Shown here one piece after another: positions 27,844-37,311 of a DNA stretch of 64,000 bases (position 1 is its first letter; each line of letters begins with the position of its first letter). Source of the DNA: Acidobacteriaceae bacterium (GTDB lineage Bacteria; Acidobacteriota; Terriglobia; Terriglobales; Acidobacteriaceae); contig DAIDGW010000094.1 of assembly GCA_027452245.1 (NCBI GenBank), forward strand, positions 48,152-112,151, in the 5' to 3' direction. The notes beneath the pieces are model-generated. The model had not been told where the DNA came from. It saw only the letters and a program-made list of their open reading frames with translations, and did not search any database. The position numbers and the translations under genes were made by a program.

Positions 27844-29661
27844 CTAACTGGAATGAACCGAAACCGCATCCGCTTGCGCGTACAGTTCGTCAATCTGCTT
27901 TCGGTAGCGTTCTTCCACCACTCGCCGCTTAAGCTTCATGGAGGGTGTCAGGATTCCATTGGCGATCGAGAACTCATCGGCCACCAGCAAGACTCTTTTC
28001 AGCTTTTCAAAGCGCGCCAGATTCTTATTCAGTTCTTCGATGATTTGCTCATAGAGCGCCTGCACCTTCGGGCTGGCAACCAATTCCTCGCGCGACGAGA
28101 ACGAGACGTTATGGCTGCGAGCCCAGTCTTCAAGCAGCCCAAAGTTGGGCGAAACCAGAACCGCGGGAAATTTGCGGCGGTCTCCAAGAACTGCCGCCGT
28201 CCCGATCAGCGCGTTAAGTTTGAGCGAATTCTCGATCGGTTGTGGGGCGATGAACTTGCCACCCGATGTCTTGATCAGGTCTTTCTTGCGATCGGTGACG
28301 GAAAGATATCCGTCGGCATCGACGTTGCCGATGTCGCCGGTCTTGAACCACCCCTTTTCGACGATGCCGTCTACAAATGCATTCCGCGTCTCTTCGGGGC
28401 GGTTCCAATATCCTTTGAAAATCGACGGCCCGCGAGCCAGAATCTCGCCATCTTCGGCAATCCGCACTTCAACATTCGGCAGGACCTTGCCCACTGTCCC
28501 GATGCGGTGATTCAGCGGAGTATTTACTGCGACCACCGGAGACGTTTCAGTCAAGCCGTAGCCTTCATGAATGCGGATGCCGACAGCTGCATACCACTCC
28601 GCCAGTTCTCGCCCCAGCGGCGCTCCGCCGGAGATGAAGGTCTCGACGCGTCCGCCCATGCCCTCGCGAATCTTCGAAAATACAAGCTTGTTCGCCAGAT
28701 TCCATTGCCATGAAGCCGGAGTCTTTCCCGCTAGGACTTCTGGCTTGTGCCGTGCTCCCACCGCTACCGCCCAATCGAAGATGGATCTTTTCGGGACCCC
28801 CTGGGCCTTCTGCTTCGCCTGCAAATAGATCTTTTCGTAGACCCGAGGAACGGCCACGAAAGTATGCGGCCGTACTTCGAGCAATACCGATGGCAACTGC
28901 TCAATGAACGGACAGTAGGCCAGCGTCACGCCGTGGTAGAGCATGGCGAAGTCCACGTGGCGCGCGGTGATGTGGCAGAGCGGCAGGAACGAGACGCTGA
29001 TCATCCCTGGTCGCATTTCGTATCCGAGCAGGGAGTAGTTGATATTCGACGCGATGTTGCCGTGAGTGAGCATCGCGCCCTTGGAATTGCCGGTGGTCCC
29101 CGATGTGTAGACGATGGTTGCGAGGTCGTCGGAGCCGATTGCTCGCGCCTTTGCTTCAATTTTCGGAGCCAGTCGCGTTGTGGCGTTCGCGAAAAGATCG
29201 TGCATGCTGACGCATTGGATGCCCGGGGCGGCAGGCTCTCCGTTCAACTGGATTCGGTCCATTACCACGATCTTTTCGACCGCGGTTGAGGAGACAATCG
29301 AAAGGATCTTGCGCAGGTGCTGTTCCGAAGAGACGAATATCACGCGCGCTCCAGAATCCTTCAACACAAACGCCGTCTGCTCGGGTGTCAGGGTTGTGTA
29401 CAGCGGCACGGTCACTGCGCCCACGAGAAGGCTGGCTATATCGGCCACGGACCATTCCGGGCGGTTCTCGCTAAGGATGGAAACGCGGTCGCCTTTGCGG
29501 ATGCCCCATCGTTCCAGCGCCTGCGCGGTACCCGCTACCATGGCGGCGAATCGCTGCGATGAAATGGGCAGCCATTTCCCCATCTCGCGGTGCAGCATCA
29601 GCGAATCGAGACTCCGTTCTACTGCCTTGAAGAAGATGTCGTTAAGCGTGGCGAGCGTCAT
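27844..29661 (-). CDS. Long-chain fatty acid-CoA ligase (AMP-binding)
   Basis: A 605-residue adenylate-forming enzyme that activates fatty acids to acyl-CoA. The AMP-binding P-loop is [16 protein letters not shown], followed by [10 protein letters not shown] (A5) and the hinge/A8 region [19 protein letters not shown] with the catalytic lysine near PSMKLKR. The start at 29661 matches the family N-terminus. The longer frame to 29817 would overlap the divergent peroxiredoxin start and is rejected. It resembles the FadD15-type bacterial ligases. Confidence 0.92.
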   Translation of the reverse strand: MTLATLNDIFFKAVERSLDSLMLHREMGKWLPISSQRFAAMVAGTAQALERWGIRKGDRVSILSENRPEWSVADIASLLVGAVTVPLYTTLTPEQTAFVLKDSGARVIFVSSEQHLRKILSIVSSTAVEKIVVMDRIQLNGEPAAPGIQCVSMHDLFANATTRLAPKIEAKARAIGSDDLATIVYTSGTTGNSKGAMLTHGNIASNINYSLLGYEMRPGMISVSFLPLCHITARHVDFAMLYHGVTLAYCPFIEQLPSVLLEVRPHTFVAVPRVYEKIYLQAKQKAQGVPKRSIFDWAVAVGARHKPEVLAGKTPASWQWNLANKLVFSKIREGMGGRVETFISGGAPLGRELAEWYAAVGIRIHEGYGLTETSPVVAVNTPLNHRIGTVGKVLPNVEVRIAEDGEILARGPSIFKGYWNRPEETRNAFVDGIVEKGWFKTGDIGNVDADGYLSVTDRKKDLIKTSGGKFIAPQPIENSLKLNALIGTAAVLGDRRKFPAVLVSPNFGLLEDWARSHNVSFSSREELVASPKVQALYEQIIEELNKNLARFEKLKRVLLVADEFSIANGILTPSMKLKRRVVEERYRKQIDELYAQADAVSVHSS

Positions 29662-29811
29662 TGGCGGAGTGGCCCACACATCGTATGCACAGCACTCTAC
29701 TGGTTTCCGCCCTCGTTCGGCAATCGCCAATGTACGAAGGCCACTCCTGCGGCACGGTTTGCGGATACGCCTCGGCAAGAGTAAGCTGGCATCATTCTGT
29801 GGGAGGACGGA

Positions 29812-30402
29812 ATGCATACAAACTTTGGGCGATTCCTCGCTGCCAGTGCGCTGGCCGGCGCCCTGCTTGCCACGAGCGCAACCCCGCTATTCGCGCAAAG
29901 CAAGGCCGCCAATGCGAGCACGAAAGGAGCCTCAAGCATGCCGAAGGTCGGAGAGACAGCGCCGAATTTCACGCTGAAATATTTTGACGGCACCGATCTG
30001 AAAGATGTCTCACTGAGCCAATATCGCGGAAAGAAGAACGTCGTCCTGGCGTTCTATATTTTCGCCTTTACCGGTGGTTGAACGCAGCAGATGAAAAACT
30101 TCCAGGCGAATTTGAAAGCCCTGGAAGCAGCCGACACCCAGGTCCTGGGTGTGAGCATGGATAGCGCCTTCGCCAACAAAGCCTTCGCCGACCAGATTGG
30201 TGTCACGTTCCCGCTTCTCAGTGATTGGGGCGGCAAGGTTACCCGTGAATACGGAATCTACGAAAACCAGTATCAAGCGCCCCGCCGGGTGAACTTCCTC
30301 ATCGGCAAAGATGGCAAGATCCTCGAAGAGCAGGTCGATAAAGATGCCATCGATCCCAAAAAAATCGTGGATGCCTGCCAGCGTCCGAAGCTGAAAGGAT
30401 GA
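29812..30402 (+). CDS. Exported peroxiredoxin with in-frame TGA (probable selenocysteine) at the catalytic site
   Basis: The frame runs 196 residues if TGA at 30079-30081 is read through. A signal peptide (about 1-29, ending LFAQ) is followed by an AhpC/TSA peroxiredoxin fold: VGETAPNFTLKYFDG, NVVLAFYIF, VLGVSMDS, FPLLSDWGGKVTREYG and RRVNFLIGKDGKI. The family motif PxxxTxxC appears as IFAFTGG-TGA, so the codon at residue 90 replaces the peroxidatic cysteine. No frameshift and no other stop occurs, and the start has GGGAGG upstream. The only cysteine, C189 near the C-terminus, may be a resolving residue. Selenocysteine is the best reading; a point mutation of TGC/TGT is the alternative. Confidence 0.85.
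30079..30127 (+). promoter_or_regulatory. Candidate bacterial SECIS element
   Basis: After TGA (30079-30081) there are 17 nt, then CTTCCAGG (30099-30106) pairs perfectly with CCTGGAAG (30120-30127) around a 13-nt loop starting CG. The G is second in the loop, 26 nt after the UGA. This fits the bacterial SECIS model as I know it: a UGA-proximal hairpin, an apical loop about 16-37 nt downstream and a G in the first two loop positions. Confidence 0.75.
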
Positions 30403-30424
30403 ACGCGGAACCGAATAGCTGAAA

Positions 30425-30451
30425 CAAGGCTCCGGAATACCGGGGCCTTTT
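30425..30451. terminator. Terminator between convergent genes
   Basis: AAGGCTCCGG and CCGGGGCCTT form an imperfect 10-bp stem with a 4-nt loop AATA, ending in TTTT. It separates the peroxiredoxin from the convergent aminotransferase and could act in both directions. Confidence 0.75.
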
Positions 30452-30455
30452 CACT

Positions 30456-31661
30456 TCAGGTAAACATCTCCATGTGCGGATCAGCGGGTTTCTTCCACGC
30501 GGCTTTCTTTGGCCCCGGAACCGATGCCGTCACCGTCCCCTTCATCACTCGCTGGAAGGCCACCTGGAATTTCTCCATCTCCGGCTGGGTTCCGACCGTG
30601 ATGCGCACGTAGGTCGGCATGCTGGGCCAGATCCGTCCGATGATCACGTTCTGTGAAGCCATCGCCTGAATCACCTGCTTGCCCGGCTGCCGCGTATCCA
30701 GCAGAAAACAGTTCGACTCCGAAGGAATGTAGCTGTACCCGTTGGCGTCGAGCCATGCGAACGTCTGCTGACGAACGTCGGTATTGACCTTCCGCCGCTC
30801 GGCCACGATATTGGGATCTTTCAAGCTTGCCGTGGCCGCCACTGCCGCCGTCACCGGGATGAAAGTCCAGCCCGTATGGTCCATGATCTTTTGCTGAATA
30901 TCCGGACGCGCGATTGCAAAGCCGCAGCGCAGTCCCGCCATTCCGTACAGTTTGGAGAACGTGCGCAATACAATCACGTCCTTACCCGCTTTGACCAGGT
31001 CAATGGCAGAAACCGCGGTAGGGGCGAAATGGATGTACGCTTCGTCGACCATCACCACCGAGCCTTCGGGCTTGTGCTCGACCAGATATTCGATATCGCT
31101 GTGCGACGTGAGCGTGCCTGTGGGATTGTTCGGCGATGCGATATAGAACAGCCCGCCATCGGGTGCGGCGCTGAGCATGGCGTGCACGTCGTGCGAGTAA
31201 TCTTTGGCGAGCGGAACTTTGACGGTGCGTGCCCCCGCGCCTTTCGCCGCGAAGGTGCCAGCTTCATAGCCGGGATCGCCGGTCACGTAGCTTCTTTGCG
31301 GAGAGGTGAACGCCATCACTCCTTCGTGCAGCGGCGTGCTCGATCCGGAGAAGGCGCGAACGTAATCCGGCTTCAGCCCTTCTTGCTCGCAGAAGGTTTT
31401 GATGAGTTCGTCTGTCAGTTCGAACGAATAGCGCCCACCCTGGGGAATGACTTCCACGATCGCCTGACGAGCCACTTCACACGGCCCCAGCGGATTTTCA
31501 TTCTTGTCGATGATCACCGCATCTTTCGGGATCGGGGGATGCAACGCTTGAGCGGCCAGAATTGGCTCGGTCATGACGTGCAATGCCGCAGCGGCGGATG
31601 CTGCGGCGGAAACATGCAAAAAAGAACGGCGCGAAAACGCAGACTTCTCAGGCATGGGCAA
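30456..31661 (-). CDS. Tat-exported histidinol-phosphate aminotransferase-like protein
   Basis: A 401-residue class I/II aminotransferase related to HisC. It starts with a twin-arginine signal (FSRRSFLHVSAAASAAAAL). The catalytic domain shows DKNENPLGP, SPNNPTGT, DEAYIHF and RTFSKLYGMAGLRCG, the last holding the PLP lysine. PLP enzymes are normally cytoplasmic; a Tat signal would let the folded holoenzyme be exported. Substrate outside the cytoplasm is unknown. A C-terminal Lys/Pro-rich tail is present. Confidence 0.87.
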   Translation of the reverse strand: MPMPEKSAFSRRSFLHVSAAASAAAALHVMTEPILAAQALHPPIPKDAVIIDKNENPLGPCEVARQAIVEVIPQGGRYSFELTDELIKTFCEQEGLKPDYVRAFSGSSTPLHEGVMAFTSPQRSYVTGDPGYEAGTFAAKGAGARTVKVPLAKDYSHDVHAMLSAAPDGGLFYIASPNNPTGTLTSHSDIEYLVEHKPEGSVVMVDEAYIHFAPTAVSAIDLVKAGKDVIVLRTFSKLYGMAGLRCGFAIARPDIQQKIMDHTGWTFIPVTAAVAATASLKDPNIVAERRKVNTDVRQQTFAWLDANGYSYIPSESNCFLLDTRQPGKQVIQAMASQNVIIGRIWPSMPTYVRITVGTQPEMEKFQVAFQRVMKGTVTASVPGPKKAAWKKPADPHMEMFT

Positions 31662-31733
31662 GCCTCCGCATTGGAACGAACCCCAGAGTTGCCTAACAGC
31701 CTACCGCGCCTTCGCGCCCGATGCTAACAATTT

Positions 31734-32780
31734 TTACTCGGCCTGATTATGGCCAATGGCATAGTAGCCGGCACGCGCCTGGACTTTATCGTTCTTATCG
31801 TTGCACTTGATCTCGATCTTGCGGTAGGTCCCATCGAGCTTTGCGTTGGTTGGCGTGTAGCCGATGTTGTACTGGCTGCGCAATTCAGCGGCAATCTGGT
31901 CGAAGGCGTCCCGCAGTTTGTCGAACTTATTGCCGACATTGATGACCCGGCCGCCGGTTTGCTCGGTGAGCCTGCGCATCTCGCCTTCGCCGCTATACCC
32001 GCCGAATCCCCCATAAAATCCACGGTCGGCGCAGAGCAGAACATAGACGATGGCGTCAGCTTTCTGAGCGGCTTCTATCGCGTCCTGGATCTTCAACTTG
32101 CTGCCTTCATCCTGCCCATCGGTCAGCAGAATCATGGCCTTCCGCCCGACTTCCTTGGACAGCATGTCATGCGCGGAAAGATAAACCGCGTCATACAGCA
32201 GCGTGCCGGGCGCATTTTGTGTCGGCACCGGACCGCCTCCCATGCCGGGCAGGCCCCCGCTGGTGTAATCCACATTAATCTTGGCCTTATTCAGTCCGGC
32301 CTGCAGCCGGCGGACGTCGTTCGTGAAATCCTGCAAAAGGTCCACGGAGATATCAAAACTGATGACGTACGCTTCGTCCTTCTTCGTCAGGATCTCGCGC
32401 AGAAAAGCGGCCCCGACTTCCTTTTCCATGTCCAGCACGTTGGTCTGGCTGCCACTGGAATCGATCATGATCCCCAGCGTCAACGGCAGGTTGGATTCCG
32501 CGGTAAAGTACTTGATTGTCTGCGGCTTGCCGTCTTCAAAGATCTGAAAGTCACTCTTCGTCAGGTTGGGGATCAGCAGGCCGTGCTTGTCTTTCACGTT
32601 GAAAAACAGCTGCACGACGTTAACGTTGACCTTCAGGGTTTCGGTTGGTTCCTGACTGTCCTGAGAGGAGTTGTTTTGCTGCTGGGCAGCGTTTTGCTGC
32701 GACCATGCCGCCGACGCTGTTGTCAGCGCCAGGGCAAACACGAGGACGGCTTGCGTCCCAATCATGGAAAGTTTTCGCAT
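31734..32780 (-). CDS. Exported von Willebrand factor A protein
   Basis: A 348-residue protein of the VWFA-related type abundant in Acidobacteriota. Signal peptide about 1-27, a Gln-rich linker, an N-terminal beta domain (VQLFFNVKDKHGLLIPNLTKSDFQIFEDGKPQ is its core), then a VWA domain with the MIDAS motif DSSGS. The C-terminus SQYNIGYTPTN is typical. It probably binds metal-dependent protein ligands in the cell envelope. Divergent from a second VWA gene. Confidence 0.85.
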   Translation of the reverse strand: MRKLSMIGTQAVLVFALALTTASAAWSQQNAAQQQNNSSQDSQEPTETLKVNVNVVQLFFNVKDKHGLLIPNLTKSDFQIFEDGKPQTIKYFTAESNLPLTLGIMIDSSGSQTNVLDMEKEVGAAFLREILTKKDEAYVISFDISVDLLQDFTNDVRRLQAGLNKAKINVDYTSGGLPGMGGGPVPTQNAPGTLLYDAVYLSAHDMLSKEVGRKAMILLTDGQDEGSKLKIQDAIEAAQKADAIVYVLLCADRGFYGGFGGYSGEGEMRRLTEQTGGRVINVGNKFDKLRDAFDQIAAELRSQYNIGYTPTNAKLDGTYRKIEIKCNDKNDKVQARAGYYAIGHNQAE

Positions 32781-32961
32781 CAGGCTTCTCGAAGGGAGAC
32801 TTTGATAGTCTAATCCTGTAGGTTAGATGCACCAAATGGGTCAGGCCGGGTGCGGGAAATCGGAAGGTGCCAGAGATTCTTGACTGGGGGTATGATCAGA
32901 GCAGAAACTGGCCTGCCGAAATCTCCGCTGGTGCGTTGGTACATTGACGGGAAGAGGACAA

Positions 32962-34320
32962 ATGGGACTTCTGTCTAGCAGACGAGGATGGGTTCGTGTC
33001 AGTCTGGCGGCTCTGGTGACCTGTTTCGCCATATTTTTCTTTGCCAGTGTTCTGGGAGCCCAGTCGAATTCCGGACAGCAGCCGCAGCAGAACTCCTCGC
33101 AGAAACCCTCCTCGGATCAGGGAATTCCAGATGCTCCCTCCGCCGTGCAACCGCCGCCGGCATCGCCTCAGCTGCCCAAAGAAGACACGCAGATCCCGCT
33201 CAACGGCCCGGCCAATACTCCTCCGCCACAGAATCAATCCCAGCCGGCTCAGGAGCCGACCCAGCCCCCGCCGCCGATGCCCCCGGTGCAAACCATTCCT
33301 CCGGGGAGTCATGTCCAGACCGGGCCCAGCACGAGCGTGCAGCAGCAACTTTACAAGCTGGTCATCTCCACCAACTTCGTGCAGGTGCCGGTAACCGTCA
33401 AGGACTCCGATGGGCGTTTGGTTGACGGCCTGCTGCCGAGGGATTTTTCCGTTTACGAAGACGGCAAGAAACAGCAGCTTACGTTTTTTACCAGCGATCC
33501 CTTTGAACTGTCAGTCGCCGTCGTGATCGACATTGGCATGGCAGACGTCGATGTTCAGACCGTAAATAAAACTTATCCAGCGTTGGTCGGGGCATTCAGT
33601 CCCTACGATGAAGTTGCGGTGTATACCTTCAGCACGACCGTGAGCCAGCTTGCCGATTTCGGCAGTCCGACGAACCGTCTTACGGCCAGTTTGCACCAGA
33701 TGCAAACGATCCATGGCAGGAATAACGGCGTGCCCGTCTTGAGCGGGCCACTCGCCCCGAATGGGCCCATTGTGAACAACGTTCCCGTCGGGATGCCCAC
33801 CCAACCGGTGTATACGCCTCCGCGGGAATCTCACGTTCTGAACGACGCGATCTTGCGCGCCGCTCTTGACCTCAGCAAGCGCGACAAGACGCGCCGCAAG
33901 GTCATCTTCGTCATCAGTAATGGACAGGAGCGCGGCAGCCAGGCCAGCTATCATGACGTCTTGCGCGTCCTGCTGGCGAACGGAATCCAGCTCAAAGCCG
34001 TGGCCGTCGGCGGTTCGGCGCTGCCGATCTATAACAAGCTGGAAAAATTTCATATCCCGCTGCAGGGAAATGCCAACATCTTGCCCAGATATGCTGCCGC
34101 CTCGGGCGGAGGACAGGTGCTGGATGAGCTGACCGCGAATTCCATCGGCGTTGCCTATGCCGAGATCACTTCCGAAGCGCGCAACCAGTACACGCTCGGA
34201 TACCGCACCCGTGCCACTCCCAGTTCCGCGTACCGCAGCATCGAAGTGCGGGTCGATCGCGCCCATCTCAAGATCTTTGCCAAGGACGGTTATTATCCCG
34301 TTCCCACCACCGCGAGGTAG
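32962..34320 (+). CDS. Exported von Willebrand factor A protein, altered MIDAS
   Basis: A 452-residue relative of the divergent gene. Signal peptide, then a long Pro/Gln-rich linker (about 30-120), then the same beta domain (VTVKDSDGRLVDGLLPRDFSVYEDGKKQ) and a VWA fold. The metal site reads VIDIGMADVD instead of DxSxS, so the two serines are lost and metal binding may be impaired. C-terminus YTLGYRTRA is conserved. ATG 32962 is preferred because AAGAGG lies upstream. Confidence 0.83.
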   Translation: MGLLSSRRGWVRVSLAALVTCFAIFFFASVLGAQSNSGQQPQQNSSQKPSSDQGIPDAPSAVQPPPASPQLPKEDTQIPLNGPANTPPPQNQSQPAQEPTQPPPPMPPVQTIPPGSHVQTGPSTSVQQQLYKLVISTNFVQVPVTVKDSDGRLVDGLLPRDFSVYEDGKKQQLTFFTSDPFELSVAVVIDIGMADVDVQTVNKTYPALVGAFSPYDEVAVYTFSTTVSQLADFGSPTNRLTASLHQMQTIHGRNNGVPVLSGPLAPNGPIVNNVPVGMPTQPVYTPPRESHVLNDAILRAALDLSKRDKTRRKVIFVISNGQERGSQASYHDVLRVLLANGIQLKAVAVGGSALPIYNKLEKFHIPLQGNANILPRYAAASGGGQVLDELTANSIGVAYAEITSEARNQYTLGYRTRATPSSAYRSIEVRVDRAHLKIFAKDGYYPVPTTAR

Positions 34321-34515
34321 TGAAGCCGGTCAAATTGGATTTCATCGTCGCTCTGGAAGCATTTTTGGGCCAAGCTTCATCCCGGGGGTCACCCAAGTAA
34401 CCTGCCGGTCACCTGTTGCCTGTGATATAAAAACCAGTCGAGCCCCTACAGGCATTTGCATAGTTTGCGCTGAGGCTGCTGCCGTTGTGTAGCGCCGACG
34501 CGTTCGAGGAAACGC

Positions 34516-35103
34516 TTGAGTTTCATCAACTTCGCAGCCCGCGAGATCAATTGCAAGATCGTGTACTACGGCGCCGGTCTCGGCGGTAAGACCACGAATC
34601 TGCAAGTCATCTATCAGAAGACTGCCGACCAGCAGAAGGGCAAGATGATCTCGCTCGCCACCGAAACCGAGCGTACCCTGTTCTTCGACTTCCTGCCGCT
34701 CGATCTCGGCTCAGTTCGCGGTTTCAAGACCCGCATCCACCTCTATACGGTTCCCGGACAAGTCTTTTACGACGCCAGCCGCAAATTGATCCTGCGCGGC
34801 GTCGATGGCATCGTCTTCGTCGCCGACTCGCAGGAGCAGCGCATGGACGCCAACGTCGAAGCGCTCGACAACCTGATGTCGAACCTGAAAGAGCACGGCT
34901 ACGATTTCAATAAAATTCCGTATGTCCTCCAGTTGAACAAGCGCGACCTGCCCAACATTCTCTCGCCGGAAGACTTGGGCAAAGAGCTGCGCAAGAAGAA
35001 CGAGCCCGTGGTCGAAGCGGTGGCGTTCCAGGGCGTCGGTGTCTTTGAAACCCTCAAGGAAATCGCCAAACAGGTCCTGACCGAACTCAAAGCCGGCGGC
35101 TAG
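34516..35103 (+). CDS. mglA: MglA-like small GTPase
   Basis: A 195-residue Ras-like GTPase of the MglA family, which sets cell polarity and motility direction in Myxococcus. P-loop GAGLGGKTT (20-28), then TVPGQVFY replacing the usual DxxG switch II motif as in MglA, and NKRDLP (G4). Start is TTG 34516 with GAGG upstream. No mglB-type roadblock gene is adjacent, so the activating partner must be elsewhere. Confidence 0.9.
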   Translation: MSFINFAAREINCKIVYYGAGLGGKTTNLQVIYQKTADQQKGKMISLATETERTLFFDFLPLDLGSVRGFKTRIHLYTVPGQVFYDASRKLILRGVDGIVFVADSQEQRMDANVEALDNLMSNLKEHGYDFNKIPYVLQLNKRDLPNILSPEDLGKELRKKNEPVVEAVAFQGVGVFETLKEIAKQVLTELKAGG

Positions 35104-35194
35104 TTTTTTTCCCCAACCGTCGCTTCTCCAGCCAGACTGTTTCAACTCAGAACCCGTTATGTACCTTCAGGGTGACTTTGGTTTTTCCCAGTCA

Positions 35195-35222
35195 TTGTTC
35201 CGCGTATCGAGCGGGGTACAAT
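35195..35222 (+). promoter_or_regulatory. Candidate promoter for mrdA-rodA
   Basis: TTGTTC (35195-35200) and TACAAT (35217-35222) are 16 bp apart and 93 bp upstream of mrdA. The -10 matches five of six consensus bases. Confidence 0.5.
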
Positions 35223-35315
35223 AACCACAACCTTCCCGAGAGGAAAAAGGCCCAAGTTTCGAACTCCCGGTGTGCTTCACGACCGCCTGAAGCCTGAAAC
35301 GATAAGCCTGACGCG

Positions 35316-37280
35316 ATGTTCGGCCGTGACGAAAAAGTATCCGCGATCCGCCTCACCGCGGTGCAGTACCTGATCCTTGCCATCCTGCTCATTCTTGCTT
35401 ATCGCTTGTGGCAATTGCAGGTCATGCAAAGCAACATCTACGCGTCTTTGGCGGAAAAGAACCGCATCCGCAACGTCCCGATTCTTGCTCCCCGCGGCAA
35501 GATCCTCGATCGCGAAGGCCGCACGATTGTCGATAACTATCCTTCGTTTTCCGCATTGCTGTTGCGCGATTCCAATCGCGACATCGCCGCCGACGCCGAC
35601 CTCATCGCCGAAGGATTGCATCTCGATCCCAACGAAGTGCGCGCCCGCATTCGCCACTTTGCCAACTCGCCGCAATATCAGCCGATTTTCCTGAAAGAAG
35701 ACATCACGCCCGACGAACTTGCATTCATCGAAGCGCACCGCAACGAGCTTCCCGAACTTGACACGATCATGGCGCACCGCCGCCTGTATCCGCGCAAAGG
35801 ATTCATGGCGCACCTGATCGGTTATGTCGGCGAGGTCAGCGAAGACATGCTGAACCAGCCGCAGTTCGAGCTCTACAATCCCGGCGATGTCGTGGGAATC
35901 TCCGGAGTCGAGCGCGAATACAACGCGCTTCTGATGGGCCAGAACGGCTCGCGCCAGGCGGTTGTCGACAGCCATGGCCGCGAAATCGGACATTTAGGCG
36001 AAACCGAAGCTGTCCCGGGGAAAACGCTTCGATTAACGGTTGACCTCGACCTGCAGATCGCCGCCGAAGAGGCACTGGGCGACAAAAACGGAGCGATCGT
36101 GGCCATGAATCCGCAGAGTGGCGAGATTCTGGCGATGGTGAGCCGCCCGACCTTCGATCCCAACGATTTTGCGGTGCACATCTCGCGCGAAGAGTGGAAC
36201 CATCTGGTCACCGATCCCGAAAAGCCGCTCCTGAATAAGGCTATTCAGGCTCAACTCGCTCCCGGTTCAACCTTCAAGATCATTATGTCCCTCGCCGGAT
36301 GGGAGGAAGGCATTGCGCAGACCATGCACGTGCATTGCAGCGGCAGCGCCGAATTCTATGGCCGCCGCTTCGGTTGCTGGGTCAAAACCGGGCATGGCGA
36401 CGTCAATCTCGAAAAGGCGATCTACCAATCCTGTGACGTCTTCTTTTACACCCTTGCCGAAAAGCTTGGCATCGACCGCATTGCCAAATACGCCACCATG
36501 TTGGGACTCGGCCAGAAGACCGGCATCGATCTGCCGAATGAAGTCAGCGGCGTAATGCCCTCGGAAGAATGGAAGATCCGCAACTTTAAGCAGAAATGGT
36601 TTGCCGGAGAGACAATCTCGGTGGGAATCGGCCAAGGAGCCGTCGCCACCACGCCGGTGCAACTCATGCGCGCGATTGCGGCCATCTCAACCGACGGCCG
36701 CTTGGTGATTCCTCATGTCGTGAATCCGGACCTGCTGCCCAAAGGTTTCGTCCAGGTGAGCCGCTACACGCAGGTGAAGATGGTCCCGTTCGATCAGAAC
36801 GGGTGGACATACATCACGGATGCGATGGGGCGCGTCCTGCTCCCGGAAGGCACGGCTCCGTCGGCGCATATACCGGGAATCGATATTGCAGGCAAAACGG
36901 GGTCGGCCCAGGTTGTCTCACTGGCGACCCGAGCGCGCTTCAAGAACAGCGACGCGCTCGCGCAAAACGGTTGGTTTGTTGGATTCACTCCGCGGCGCAA
37001 TCCTGACGTGATTGTCTGTGTGCTGTTTCAGGGCGGAGAACATGGCAAACTTGCGGCCCGCATCACCACCCAGGTGATCAAGGCTTACGTGGACAAGCAG
37101 CGCCGCACTCCACCCAAGATGGCGGACCAGGCGGAACCCAAAGGCAAAATTGAAATGAGTGCTTTATGGACTGAACCTGACGAGAATGGTGCCGAGAGCA
37201 AGCTCAGCGGTGGCCGCTTCCTGATCGACTTGGCCAGCAAGCCGCCGAAACTGGCGACTGCCGCTCCGGGAATCGAATGA
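35316..37280 (+). CDS. mrdA: Penicillin-binding protein 2 (elongasome transpeptidase)
   Basis: A 654-residue class B PBP that cross-links peptidoglycan during rod elongation. One N-terminal membrane helix (about 12-28), a dimerisation domain, then the transpeptidase with STFK (about 318), SCD-type motif in YQSCDVFFYT and KTGSAQ (about 527). The C-terminal 60 residues are a polar tail. RodA follows 31 bp later. MreB/C/D are not in this window. Confidence 0.95.
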   Translation: MFGRDEKVSAIRLTAVQYLILAILLILAYRLWQLQVMQSNIYASLAEKNRIRNVPILAPRGKILDREGRTIVDNYPSFSALLLRDSNRDIAADADLIAEGLHLDPNEVRARIRHFANSPQYQPIFLKEDITPDELAFIEAHRNELPELDTIMAHRRLYPRKGFMAHLIGYVGEVSEDMLNQPQFELYNPGDVVGISGVEREYNALLMGQNGSRQAVVDSHGREIGHLGETEAVPGKTLRLTVDLDLQIAAEEALGDKNGAIVAMNPQSGEILAMVSRPTFDPNDFAVHISREEWNHLVTDPEKPLLNKAIQAQLAPGSTFKIIMSLAGWEEGIAQTMHVHCSGSAEFYGRRFGCWVKTGHGDVNLEKAIYQSCDVFFYTLAEKLGIDRIAKYATMLGLGQKTGIDLPNEVSGVMPSEEWKIRNFKQKWFAGETISVGIGQGAVATTPVQLMRAIAAISTDGRLVIPHVVNPDLLPKGFVQVSRYTQVKMVPFDQNGWTYITDAMGRVLLPEGTAPSAHIPGIDIAGKTGSAQVVSLATRARFKNSDALAQNGWFVGFTPRRNPDVIVCVLFQGGEHGKLAARITTQVIKAYVDKQRRTPPKMADQAEPKGKIEMSALWTEPDENGAESKLSGGRFLIDLASKPPKLATAAPGIE

Positions 37281-37311
37281 CGAATCACTGGCAATTGCCT
37301 ACTGGAAACTG

